A stretch of 6,724 nt of DNA from Prevotella sp. UBA4376 (GCA_002391185.1 DGRY01000105.1:2733-9456); one strand, 5' to 3'; shown: positions 1-6,680, counted from the stretch's first letter. The notes: a model not told the origin generated them from the sequence alone. A program made the numbers and translations.

Positions 1-805
1 TCTCCATCTGTTCGAACTCACGCATACGGAACACGAACTGACGTGCAACAATCTCGTTACGGAAAGCCTTACCAATCTGTGCTATACCGAATGGAAGTTT
101 CTGACGGGTTGTCTTCTGAACGTTCAAGAAGTTAACAAAGATACCCTGTGCTGTTTCAGGACGGAGGTAAACCTTGTTTGTTGAACCTACTGTTGAACCG
201 AACTCGGTTGAGAACATAAGGTTGAACTGGCGTACATCGGTCCAGTTACGAGTACCGCTGATTGGGTCAACAATTTCTTCGTCTTCGATAATCTGCTTCA
301 GCTCTTCAAGGTTTGGGCCCTGCATAGCCTGAGCATAACGCTCGTGAAGTGCATCGCGTTTCTTCTGGTTTTCGAGCACGCGAGGGTTTGTTGCACGGAA
401 CTGTGCCTCGTCAAAAGCATCGCCGAATTTCTTGGCAGCCTTAGCCACTTCCTTGTTGATTTTCTCCTCGTACTTAGCAATCTGATCCTCGATGAGCACA
501 TCGGCACGATAACGTTTCTTTGAATCACGGTTATCAATCAAAGGGTCGTTGAATGCGTCAACGTGACCTGAAGCCTTCCATACAGTTGGGTTCATGAAGA
601 TAGAAGCATCGATACCCACGATGTTGTTGTGCAGCAACACCATGCTATCCCACCAATACTTCTTGATGTTATTCTTCAACTCAACTCCATTGGGTCCGTA
701 ATCGTAAACGGCTGCAAGTCCGTCAGGATAAATATCAGAACTTGGGAATACAAATCCGTATTCCTTACAGTGACCTACAATCTTTTTAAAATTGTCTTCT
801 GCCAT
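1..805 (-). CDS. glyQS: Glycyl-tRNA synthetase, alpha2 (eukaryote/archaeal-like) type, N-terminal half; truncated at window edge
   Basis: This enzyme charges tRNA-Gly with glycine in the cytoplasm. The frame is open from ATG at 805-803 to the window edge, giving 268 residues of a protein that is usually around 500. Seen: the N-terminal signature GLAAVYDYGPNGVELKNNIK (residues 29-48), then WW at 51-52; a charged helical stretch at about 100-175; RPETAQGIFVNF (215-226); and class II motif 2, GKAFRNEI followed by FRMREFEQME (245-268), which contacts ATP and the tRNA acceptor end. These mark the homodimeric class IIa form, not the alpha2beta2 GlyQ/GlyS form. Motif 3 and the anticodon-binding domain lie beyond the left edge. 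The start is supported by homology beginning soon after it and by a promoter about 46 bp upstream. There is no strong Shine-Dalgarno site, only an A-rich leader. It is divergent from parC. No frameshift is seen. Confidence 0.97.
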   Translation of the reverse strand, partial: MAEDNFKKIVGHCKEYGFVFPSSDIYPDGLAAVYDYGPNGVELKNNIKKYWWDSMVLLHNNIVGIDASIFMNPTVWKASGHVDAFNDPLIDNRDSKKRYRADVLIEDQIAKYEEKINKEVAKAAKKFGDAFDEAQFRATNPRVLENQKKRDALHERYAQAMQGPNLEELKQIIEDEEIVDPISGTRNWTDVRQFNLMFSTEFGSTVGSTNKVYLRPETAQGIFVNFLNVQKTTRQKLPFGIAQIGKAFRNEIVARQFVFRMREFEQME

Positions 806-850
806 GATTTTATTTCTTAAAAATTTTAGTCTCTTTAAATTTATATTGTG

Positions 851-882
851 CAAAGATACAACTATTTTTTAAAACAGCGAAA
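851..882 (-). promoter_or_regulatory. Probable Bacteroidota-type promoter of glyQS
   Basis: On the minus strand TATCTTTG (858 to 851) matches the Bacteroidota -7 consensus TAnnTTTG exactly. A weak -33 candidate, TTTCG, lies at 882-878, about 19 bp away. Transcription would start roughly at 840-846, leaving a short A/T-rich leader before the ATG at 805. Assignment is by consensus only. Confidence 0.7.
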
Positions 883-941
883 TATATCACCGCCTTTAGG
901 CTCCTTTAAACATTTTTTCAGTCCTTATCAAATATCTGATT

Positions 942-971
942 TTTGTATTTCCATTTTTTTCTTTATCTTTG
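942..971 (+). promoter_or_regulatory. Probable Bacteroidota-type promoter of parC
   Basis: TTTG (942-945, -33 box) and TATCTTTG (964-971, -7 box) are separated by 18 bp, close to the usual spacing of the Bacteroidota housekeeping sigma factor. The ATG of parC is 33 bp downstream. The same TATCTTTG octamer serves glyQS on the opposite strand 105 bp away, so the spacer is a back-to-back divergent promoter region. Confidence 0.75.
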
Positions 972-1004
972 TAGGCAAACATAATATAGTACTATAAAAA
1001 TTCT

Positions 1005-3719
1005 ATGGCAGAAGACAACAATAAATTCGACGGTGAGAACATGGATGAAGAACTCCCCGTTGACCAGCATTCCGACTACAAACCTGCTGACCGTTTTGAT
1101 GCATCGGCGGTGCATCACCTCTCAGGAATGTATAAGAACTGGTTTCTCGACTATGCTTCTTACGTAATCCTTGAACGCGCCGTTCCACATATCGAAGATG
1201 GTTTAAAACCTGTGCAGCGACGCATTCTGCACACCATGAAACGCATGGACGATGGCAGATACAACAAGGTGGCTAACATCGTGGGCGAAACCATGAAGTT
1301 TCACCCTCATGGCGATGCGTCAATCTACGATGCACTTGTGGGACTTGGACAGCGCAACCTGCTTGTTGACTCTCAGGGAAACTGGGGAAACATCCTCACA
1401 GGTGACTCAGCAGCTGCTCCACGATACATCGAGGCACGTCTATCAAAATTTGCCCTCGAAACAGTTTTCAACCCCAAAACAACCGATTGGCAGCTTAGCT
1501 ACGATGGACGCAACAAAGAGCCTATCACCCTGCCAGTGAAATTCCCTATGCTTCTTGAGCAAGGCGCCAACGGTATTGCCGTTGGTTTGTCATCACGCAT
1601 ATTGCCACACAACTTCAACGAGTTGTGCGATGCTGCCGTGCTCTATCTGCAAGGTAAGGAATTCCACCTCTACCCCGACTTCCCTACCGGTGGTGCCATC
1701 GACGCATCAAAATACAACGACGGACAGCGAGGCGGCGTGGTACGTGTGAGAGCAAAGATTGAAAAGCTCGACAGCAAAACTATTGTTATCCGTGAGATTC
1801 CATTCGGCAAAACAGCCTCATCACTTCAAGACAGCATAACCAAAGCCATAGAGAAAGGCAAGATAAAAGCTCGTAAGGTTATTGATATGACAGCCCGAGA
1901 GGTTGAGATTCTTGTGCAGTTGGCACCAGGAGTATCGAGCGATAAAACAATGGATGCCCTCTATGCTTTCACCGACTGCGAGATAAACATATCCCCCAAC
2001 TGTTGTGTGATCGAAGACAACAAGCCACAGTTCCTCACCGTGAGCGATGTGCTTCGCCACAGCGTTGACCGCACTATGGGCCTGCTTCGCAAAGAACTGC
2101 AGATACGCAAAGCCGAACTCGAAGAACAGCTCTTCTACAGTTCTCTTGAACGTATCTTCATTGAGGAGCGCATGTATAAAGAGAAAAAATTCGAGCAGTC
2201 AAAGAGCCAAGACGAAGTAGTACTCTTCCTCGACAGCAAATTTGAGCCATACAAGAAAGATATGATTCGCGAGATTACCCGCGACGACTACTTGAAACTG
2301 CTCGAAATAAAGATGCAGCGCATCTTGAAATACAACAAGGACAAGGCCGACGAGTTGATGGCTAAGATAAAGGCAGAGATAGCCGAAATAGATCGCGACT
2401 TGGCTCACATGGTAGAGGTGACCATCAACTGGTTTACATATCTCAAGAACAAATACGGCAAGGATCATCCACGCTTAACCGAGATTCGCAGTTTCGACAA
2501 TATCGACTCAACAAAGGTGGTTGAAGCCAATGAGAAGCTCTACATCAACCGTCAAGAAGGTTTCGTGGGAACAGGGTTAAAAAAAGACGAGTATGTATGC
2601 AACTGCTCTGATCTCGACGATATCATCATATTCTACAAAGACGGAAAATACAAGGTTACCAAGGTGGCCGACAAGATATTCGTGGGCAAGAACGTGCTCT
2701 ATGTAAACGTGTTTAAGAAGAACGACAAGCGCACAATCTACAACTGTGTGTATCGCGATGGTCAGAAAGGTCCTTACTACATAAAGCGCTTCAACGTAAC
2801 AAGTATCACCCGCGACAAAGAATACGATGTTACACAAGGCACAAAGCAGTCGCGCATAATGTATTTCACAGCCAATCCTAACGGCGAGGCTGAGGTTATC
2901 AAGCTCACCCTTGAACCAAATCCAAAGAAACGTCGCCAGAACATATTCCTGGAGCGCGACTTTGCAAGTATCCTCATTAAGGGTCGTGCATCAAAGGGAA
3001 ATGTGCTCACACGCGAGAATGTTCATCGCATAGGTCTTAAGAGTCACGGACACTCAACCCTTGGCGGTCGCAAGGTGTGGTGGGATCCAGATGTGAAGCG
3101 TCTCAACTACGATGAACACGGTCGTCTGCTTGGCGAATTCAACGATGACGACAACGTACTTGTGGTTCTCGACAACGGTGAGTTCTATATCACCAACTTC
3201 GATCCCAACAATCACTTTGAGGACAACATCATCCGCATTGAAAAATGGGACGAGAACAAGGTGTGGACAGCAGTGCTATATGATGCCGACAACGATGGCT
3301 ACCCATACATCAAGCGCTTCAACATGGAAGCAACCAAGCGACATCAGAGCTACCTTGGTGAAAATCCAAACTCACAGCTCATTCTACTCACCGACACAGT
3401 TTATCCACGCCTGTTGATGACCTATGGAGGAGCCGATGCAGTGCGTGGTTCTGAGGAGATTGATGTTGAAACCTTCATCATGGTTAAGGGATTCAAGGCA
3501 AAGGGCAAACGCCTAACCACTCTCAAGATTGCAAAGATTGAGGAGCTGGAGCCATTGAAATTCCCAGAGCCAGAAAACAATGGTAACGAATCACCAGATG
3601 AAGAAAACATTGACAACAGCGAAGAGGAAAATCTCGATCCTGATGCTGGCAAATCACAGCAGCAAGTAATCGACGAGATAACCGGTCAGCAACAGTTGTT
3701 CTCTGATGAAGACTTTTAA
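1005..3719 (+). CDS. parC: DNA topoisomerase IV subunit A (ParC; often labelled 'DNA gyrase/topoisomerase IV subunit A')
   Basis: This is the DNA-cleaving subunit of a type IIA topoisomerase, which unlinks replicated chromosomes with an ATPase partner (ParE) that is not in this window. Seen over 904 residues: the breakage-reunion domain from about 38 to 500, with DGLKPVQRRIL (65-75), HPHGDASIYDALV (100-112) and AAPRYIEARLS (137-147). Tyr141 is the expected active-site tyrosine, preceded by Arg140. GIAVG (190-194) carries the expected DNA-intercalating Ile. A Glu/Lys-rich helical segment (about 360-480) matches the coiled-coil arm. A C-terminal domain (about 505-845) contains repeated beta modules with YIKRFN at 592-597 and 768-773. 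A Gln/Glu/Asp-rich tail (about 848-904) ends in GQQQLFSDEDF. No gyrase-defining GyrA box (QRRGGKG) is visible; a divergent loop, GRASKGN (660-666), occupies a comparable place. That favours ParC over GyrA. The residue equivalent to quinolone-target Ser83 of E. coli GyrA is Ala105. The start is supported by the promoter 33 bp upstream. Confidence 0.93.
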   Translation: MAEDNNKFDGENMDEELPVDQHSDYKPADRFDASAVHHLSGMYKNWFLDYASYVILERAVPHIEDGLKPVQRRILHTMKRMDDGRYNKVANIVGETMKFHPHGDASIYDALVGLGQRNLLVDSQGNWGNILTGDSAAAPRYIEARLSKFALETVFNPKTTDWQLSYDGRNKEPITLPVKFPMLLEQGANGIAVGLSSRILPHNFNELCDAAVLYLQGKEFHLYPDFPTGGAIDASKYNDGQRGGVVRVRAKIEKLDSKTIVIREIPFGKTASSLQDSITKAIEKGKIKARKVIDMTAREVEILVQLAPGVSSDKTMDALYAFTDCEINISPNCCVIEDNKPQFLTVSDVLRHSVDRTMGLLRKELQIRKAELEEQLFYSSLERIFIEERMYKEKKFEQSKSQDEVVLFLDSKFEPYKKDMIREITRDDYLKLLEIKMQRILKYNKDKADELMAKIKAEIAEIDRDLAHMVEVTINWFTYLKNKYGKDHPRLTEIRSFDNIDSTKVVEANEKLYINRQEGFVGTGLKKDEYVCNCSDLDDIIIFYKDGKYKVTKVADKIFVGKNVLYVNVFKKNDKRTIYNCVYRDGQKGPYYIKRFNVTSITRDKEYDVTQGTKQSRIMYFTANPNGEAEVIKLTLEPNPKKRRQNIFLERDFASILIKGRASKGNVLTRENVHRIGLKSHGHSTLGGRKVWWDPDVKRLNYDEHGRLLGEFNDDDNVLVVLDNGEFYITNFDPNNHFEDNIIRIEKWDENKVWTAVLYDADNDGYPYIKRFNMEATKRHQSYLGENPNSQLILLTDTVYPRLLMTYGGADAVRGSEEIDVETFIMVKGFKAKGKRLTTLKIAKIEELEPLKFPEPENNGNESPDEENIDNSEEENLDPDAGKSQQQVIDEITGQQQLFSDEDF

Positions 3720-3720
3720 G

Positions 3721-3841
3721 AATCACGAATTTGGAATCGCGAATTACGAATTTGTCTAATTACGAATTATGATTTAATTCCAAATTATAAACTCGTAATT
3801 GCGCAATGCGCAACTAATTCAAAATTCGCAATTTCAAATTC
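3721..3841. repeat. A/T-rich intergenic imperfect inverted-repeat element with short direct repeats
   Basis: The spacer after parC is almost entirely repetitive. Outer arms 3727-3745 (GAATTTGGAATCGCGAATT) and 3823-3841 are inverted copies matching at 17 of 19 positions. An inner 8-bp inverted pair is AATTACGA (3758-3765) and TCGTAATT (3793-3800). A 15-nt perfect palindrome, TTGCGCAATGCGCAA, lies at 3799-3813. The left half also carries near-direct copies of AATTACGAATT at 3721, 3735, 3742 and 3758; the copies at 3742 and 3758 are exact. No ORF and no convincing TAnnTTTG promoter were found here. It could fold as a long, weak hairpin after parC, but no run of T follows as in a classical terminator. 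Confidence 0.7.
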
Positions 3842-3844
3842 AAA

Positions 3845-3857
3845 ACTAATAATTAGT
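3845..3857. promoter_or_regulatory. Perfect 13-nt palindrome just upstream of the DUF3316-like start codon
   Basis: ACTAATAATTAGT is a perfect inverted repeat (6-bp arms, 1-nt centre) ending 3 bp before the ATG at 3861, where a ribosome-binding site would lie. It could be a DNA-protein site or a weak RNA hairpin. In DNA this A/T-rich it may also be chance. No Shine-Dalgarno motif is seen. Confidence 0.3.
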
Positions 3858-3860
3858 ATT

Positions 3861-4628
3861 ATGAAACGAGCAACACACAGATTAATGGCAATACTTGTGC
3901 TGGGACTTTTTGCTTTGCAAGCCTCGGCACAAAACAAAGCCTATATGTTTGGCATAGGAAACACCAATCTGCTCGACACCTATCTGTCACCACAAAACTA
4001 TCATGGTTTAGACCTACGCTACATATCACACAGAATATCAGAGAAAGATTCCACACTCTTGCAACACCGGCAACTCTTCATGGGCGAGGTATCACTAACC
4101 AAACCACGCTCGGAAGACGGCAAAGAGATAAGCGGTATGGTGTATTATTCCTACGGATGGCTGTGGCCCATAATGAACACCACCATAGCAAACGGAAAAT
4201 TTCGCATGCACGCTGGTGGCGCCATTGATTTCATGTTAGGTTTCATATACAACACCCGAAACGGCAACAATCCAGCCCAGGCAAAGATAGCCCTTAACCT
4301 TTCACCTGTGATAAATGCCGACTATCATATTCCAAACACCAAATTAGTGGTGAACTATGAAGCATCAGCACCATTAGTAGGATTGCTGTTCAGCCCTAAC
4401 TACGGGCAGAGCTATTACGAGATATTCTCAAGAGGCGACTACGACCACAACATCGTGCCCACAACAATTGGCACCACCCCTACCCTTCGCCATCTGCTCA
4501 CTCTTGATTTTCCACTCTTAAAGAAAACATTTCGCATTGGCTACATGGGCGACTACCAGCAAGCCAAGGTAAATAATTTGAAATATCATGCGCGTACACA
4601 TTCTTTTGTTATTGGTATGGTGTTTTAG
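3861..4628 (+). CDS. Secreted, probably outer-membrane beta-barrel protein of unknown function (possible DUF3316 family)
   Basis: The function is unknown. Seen over 255 residues: a classical signal peptide, with a basic start (MKR), a hydrophobic core at about 9-20 and an Ala-Ser-Ala signal peptidase I site at 21-23, giving a mature N-terminus at Gln24. The mature part begins with a short motif, GIGNTNLLDTYLSP (31-44). It is rich in Tyr, Gly and alternating polar/hydrophobic segments, has a YYSYGWLWP stretch (95-103), and ends HSFVIGMVF. A final strand with C-terminal Phe is typical of outer-membrane beta-barrels. I recall similar Bacteroidetes proteins under DUF3316, but this is recall rather than a search. 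The last 13 codons and stop overlap the S41 gene in another frame, which suggests translational coupling. No own promoter is recognisable, so it may be read through from parC or use a non-consensus promoter in the repeat-filled gap. It could instead be a soluble periplasmic protein. Confidence 0.75.
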   Translation: MKRATHRLMAILVLGLFALQASAQNKAYMFGIGNTNLLDTYLSPQNYHGLDLRYISHRISEKDSTLLQHRQLFMGEVSLTKPRSEDGKEISGMVYYSYGWLWPIMNTTIANGKFRMHAGGAIDFMLGFIYNTRNGNNPAQAKIALNLSPVINADYHIPNTKLVVNYEASAPLVGLLFSPNYGQSYYEIFSRGDYDHNIVPTTIGTTPTLRHLLTLDFPLLKKTFRIGYMGDYQQAKVNNLKYHARTHSFVIGMVF

Positions 4629-5589
4629 TCTGTGCTCTTGCATCGACGAAGAACAGTTCGCCAACGACCCGAGGGGCAACTTCGAGGCGTTATGGCGCAT
4701 TATGGATGAACACTACTGCTTTTTTGCTGAAAAGCATGTTGATTGGGACTCGGTATATAACATATATAGCCGACAGATAAACTACGGCATGAACAATGAA
4801 CAGCTTTTTGAAGTGCTCACAAACATGCTCAGCAGCGTGCGCGACGGTCATGTAAACCTTGTTACATCATGGGATCAAGGACGATATTGGAGTTGGCACG
4901 AAAAATACTATCGCAACTATTCCGATTCACTCATCACCCGATACCTTGGCAACGACTATCGCATCACCAATGGTTTAAAATATCGCATCCTCGACGACAA
5001 TATCGGCTACGTGCGTTGTTCAACATTCCAAAACGAATTTGGAGCAGGCAATCTCGATGAGATAATGCTTCATTTCATTGCCTGTCGAGGACTAATCATC
5101 GACATACGCCAGAACGGAGGCGGCATGATAACAAGTGCCGAAGAACTGGCATCAAGATTTGTAAACGAGGACACCCCCGTTGGATACATACGCCACAAAA
5201 CCGGCAAGGGGCACAATGACTTCTCATCACTTGAAGAACAGATATTACGCCCAGCAAATGGTGTTAGGTGGCAAAAGAAAGTTGTTGTCATCACCAACCG
5301 CTCTGTGTTCAGCGCAGCCAACGAGTTTGTGAAATTCATGAAACAAGCTCCCAAGGCAACCATCCTTGGCGACCAGACAGGCGGTGGTGCAGGTATGCCA
5401 TTCTCAAGCGAATTGCCCAACGGCTGGAGTGTTAGATTCTCAGCCTGCCCTATGTACGACATAAACAAAAACAGCACCGAAGACGGCATACAACCCGACA
5501 TAAAATGCCTGATGTCGGCACTTGATTTTCAACGGGGAAAAGACACATGCATAGAAAGAGCACGCTCAATAATTGCATCCCCAAACTAA
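4588..5589 (+). CDS. S41-family (C-terminal processing/tricorn-like) peptidase, predicted surface lipoprotein
   Basis: Predicted envelope serine peptidase; the substrate is unknown. Seen over 333 residues: a lipoprotein signal peptide with lipobox LCSC (15-18), lipidated Cys18, then IDEEQ, an acidic run like Bacteroidota lipoprotein surface-export signals. A helical N-terminal domain carries FEALWRIMDEHYCFF (32-46) and VRDGHVNL (84-91). The catalytic core contains IGYVRCSTF (139-147), GLIIDIRQNGGG (168-179), NRSVFSAANEF (237-247) with probable nucleophile Ser242, GDQTGGGAG (261-269) and EDGIQPDI (298-305). The Lys expected about 25 residues after Ser in CtpA/Tsp proteases is absent (Gly267). 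His88 in the DGH motif and Glu298 could supply a tricorn/IRBP-type Ser-His-Glu arrangement (inference). No clear PDZ domain fits in the short 95-138 linker. The start is chosen because it gives an intact lipoprotein signal; it lies 41 bp inside the upstream gene, which implies an operon. Confidence 0.9.
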   Translation: MRVHILLLLVWCFSLCSCIDEEQFANDPRGNFEALWRIMDEHYCFFAEKHVDWDSVYNIYSRQINYGMNNEQLFEVLTNMLSSVRDGHVNLVTSWDQGRYWSWHEKYYRNYSDSLITRYLGNDYRITNGLKYRILDDNIGYVRCSTFQNEFGAGNLDEIMLHFIACRGLIIDIRQNGGGMITSAEELASRFVNEDTPVGYIRHKTGKGHNDFSSLEEQILRPANGVRWQKKVVVITNRSVFSAANEFVKFMKQAPKATILGDQTGGGAGMPFSSELPNGWSVRFSACPMYDINKNSTEDGIQPDIKCLMSALDFQRGKDTCIERARSIIASPN

Positions 5590-5628
5590 TTTTTCTTAAA
5601 ATTTTACTCGTATATATCATTTTTTTCA

Positions 5629-5636
5629 TACATTTG
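5629..5636 (+). promoter_or_regulatory. Probable -7 box of the AraC-family gene promoter
   Basis: TACATTTG fits TAnnTTTG in the 84-bp gap between the S41 gene and the AraC-like gene, 37 bp before the ATG at 5674. No clean TTTG -33 box is seen at the right distance; the DNA there is only T-rich (5602-5605). It suggests the regulator is transcribed separately from the S41 gene. Confidence 0.55.
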
Positions 5637-5673
5637 CACATATAATTGCATATAATATAATCACATAAAGACT

Positions 5674-6477
5674 ATGAATAAAGATTTTATCATAGTTGAG
5701 GATTTAAAAGATTTAGGTTCAGAGACAACCAAGGACTATACATTACATGCTCTTTGCTTATTCGGAAAGGCAACATTTATGTACAATGGTGAACCAATGG
5801 AATTGTGCCCAGGCGATTTATTTATCGTTCGGGAGCAGCATTTTGTTTCACAACTAACCACCTCTAATGATTTCAAGATAAAAGGTATATATATTAGTTG
5901 CAATTTCATTGAACGCAACACACCTGACATGAATTTTGGCATTCGCAGCGTGCTGATACTTACTGTTAATCCAGTACTAAAGCTTAACAAGTTAGATCAA
6001 TGGCGCTGCAAATCCGATTTAGAAAATCTGGAACACAGAATAGGCTTCAACGGACATAAATTTCGTGAAGATGTACTATCCACGGCATGCTTAGCCTTTT
6101 TCCTTGATATCTTCAACTTCGAAACAAATATATATGGCAACAATGAAGTGTCAAATCAGAATTCAAACATCATAACCGACTTTATTGCACTTCTGCACGA
6201 GGGGCACTATCGCGAACATCGCGACATTGGCTTCTATGCCGACAAGTTATGCATAACAGCAAAACATCTCAGTGAGGTGTGCCGTCAGGTTACAGGGCAC
6301 CCTGCCAACTTTTGGATAAACCATTTTGCAAAGATAGAGATTAAACGCAAACTGCGCTATTCTCGTCTGTCGGTTGTGCAAATTGCCGAATTGTTCAGTT
6401 TCTCTTCCCCTGCACACTTCACACGATACGTGCAGACTCAGTTAGGTGCATCGCCAAAAGCAATAAGAGAATTATAA
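5674..6477 (+). CDS. AraC-family transcriptional regulator with cupin-like N-terminal domain
   Basis: Predicted cytoplasmic DNA-binding regulator, 267 residues, a usual length for the family. Seen: an N-terminal cupin-like sensing domain, with GKATFMYNGEPMELCPGDLF (31-50) forming the typical strand-turn-strand and PGD turn. A linker runs from about 100 to 165. The C-terminal AraC domain has two helix-turn-helix units. The first is around 184-208, with FYADKLCITAKHLSEVCRQ followed by TG. The second is around 233-262, with VQIAELFSFSSPAHFTRYVQ, then LGASPKAIREL at the extreme C-terminus. The ligand and target genes are unknown. It has its own candidate promoter and sits just after the outer-membrane/S41 pair on the same strand, so control of that pair is possible but unshown. 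The 5' half looks richer in A/T and in TTA/ATA-type codons than parC, which may mark it as accessory. Confidence 0.92.
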   Translation: MNKDFIIVEDLKDLGSETTKDYTLHALCLFGKATFMYNGEPMELCPGDLFIVREQHFVSQLTTSNDFKIKGIYISCNFIERNTPDMNFGIRSVLILTVNPVLKLNKLDQWRCKSDLENLEHRIGFNGHKFREDVLSTACLAFFLDIFNFETNIYGNNEVSNQNSNIITDFIALLHEGHYREHRDIGFYADKLCITAKHLSEVCRQVTGHPANFWINHFAKIEIKRKLRYSRLSVVQIAELFSFSSPAHFTRYVQTQLGASPKAIREL

Positions 6478-6506
6478 CCCCTCCATAAAGAATTACAAGT
6501 GTGAAA

Positions 6507-6569
6507 TTTGAAATTACAAAGTAGTCGCACTTTGTGCGATGTTGAGTTTTTCAATGTTCAATTTTCAAA
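6507..6569. repeat. Second A/T-rich intergenic inverted-repeat element with central GC hairpin; possible transcript end
   Basis: Outer arms TTTGAAATT (6507-6515) and AATTTTCAAA (6560-6569) are imperfect inverted copies around a GC-rich hairpin, TCGCAC-TTT-GTGCGA (6525-6539; 6-bp stem, 3-nt loop). The left arm context AATTTGAAATT also occurs, inverted, at the right end of the element after parC, which likewise has a GCGCA-type palindrome inside. The two may be diverged members of one intergenic repeat family. The hairpin is followed by TTTTT about 8 nt later (6547-6551), so it could also act as a weak terminator for the AraC-like gene. Confidence 0.5.
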
Positions 6570-6636
6570 CAACAATGTTTATCTTCTAAATCTCAACACA
6601 GGTTTTTGCAAGTAAACCATATTTTTTCGGGAAAAA

Positions 6637-6669
6637 GTTGTAGGGTTTAATTTTTTATTTGTATCTTTG
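6637..6669 (+). promoter_or_regulatory. Probable promoter of tRNA-Leu
   Basis: TATCTTTG (6662-6669) is an exact TAnnTTTG -7 box. GTTG (6637-6640), 21 bp upstream, is an imperfect -33 box. The -7 box ends 11 bp before the first base of the tRNA, which would leave only a very short 5' leader. Confidence 0.75.
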
Positions 6670-6680
6670 CATCCGCATTT

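Noticed and set aside
298..537. 79-residue minus-strand frame inside glyQS
   Set aside because: It is out of frame with the clear glycyl-tRNA synthetase reading and its composition is not protein-like; the real frame runs through it from 805 to the edge.
1005..3719. Gyrase subunit A (gyrA) instead of parC
   Set aside because: The conserved breakage-reunion core fits both, but no GyrA box (QRRGGKG) is present and the C-terminal domain has ParC-like divergent loops.
3720..3860. CRISPR array or tandem-repeat locus in the spacer after parC
   Set aside because: The repeat units are only about 11 bp, irregularly spaced and partly overlapping, without uniform spacers; an inverted-repeat element explains them better.
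5070..5501. 143-residue open frame antisense to the S41 gene
   Set aside because: It lies wholly opposite a well-supported gene, shows no recognisable domain or signal, and has no promoter; it is a shadow frame.
6525..6551. Strong intrinsic terminator after the AraC-like gene
   Set aside because: The 6-bp stem is followed by TTTTT only after about 8 bases, so it is not a standard terminator; it is mentioned as a possibility within the repeat.
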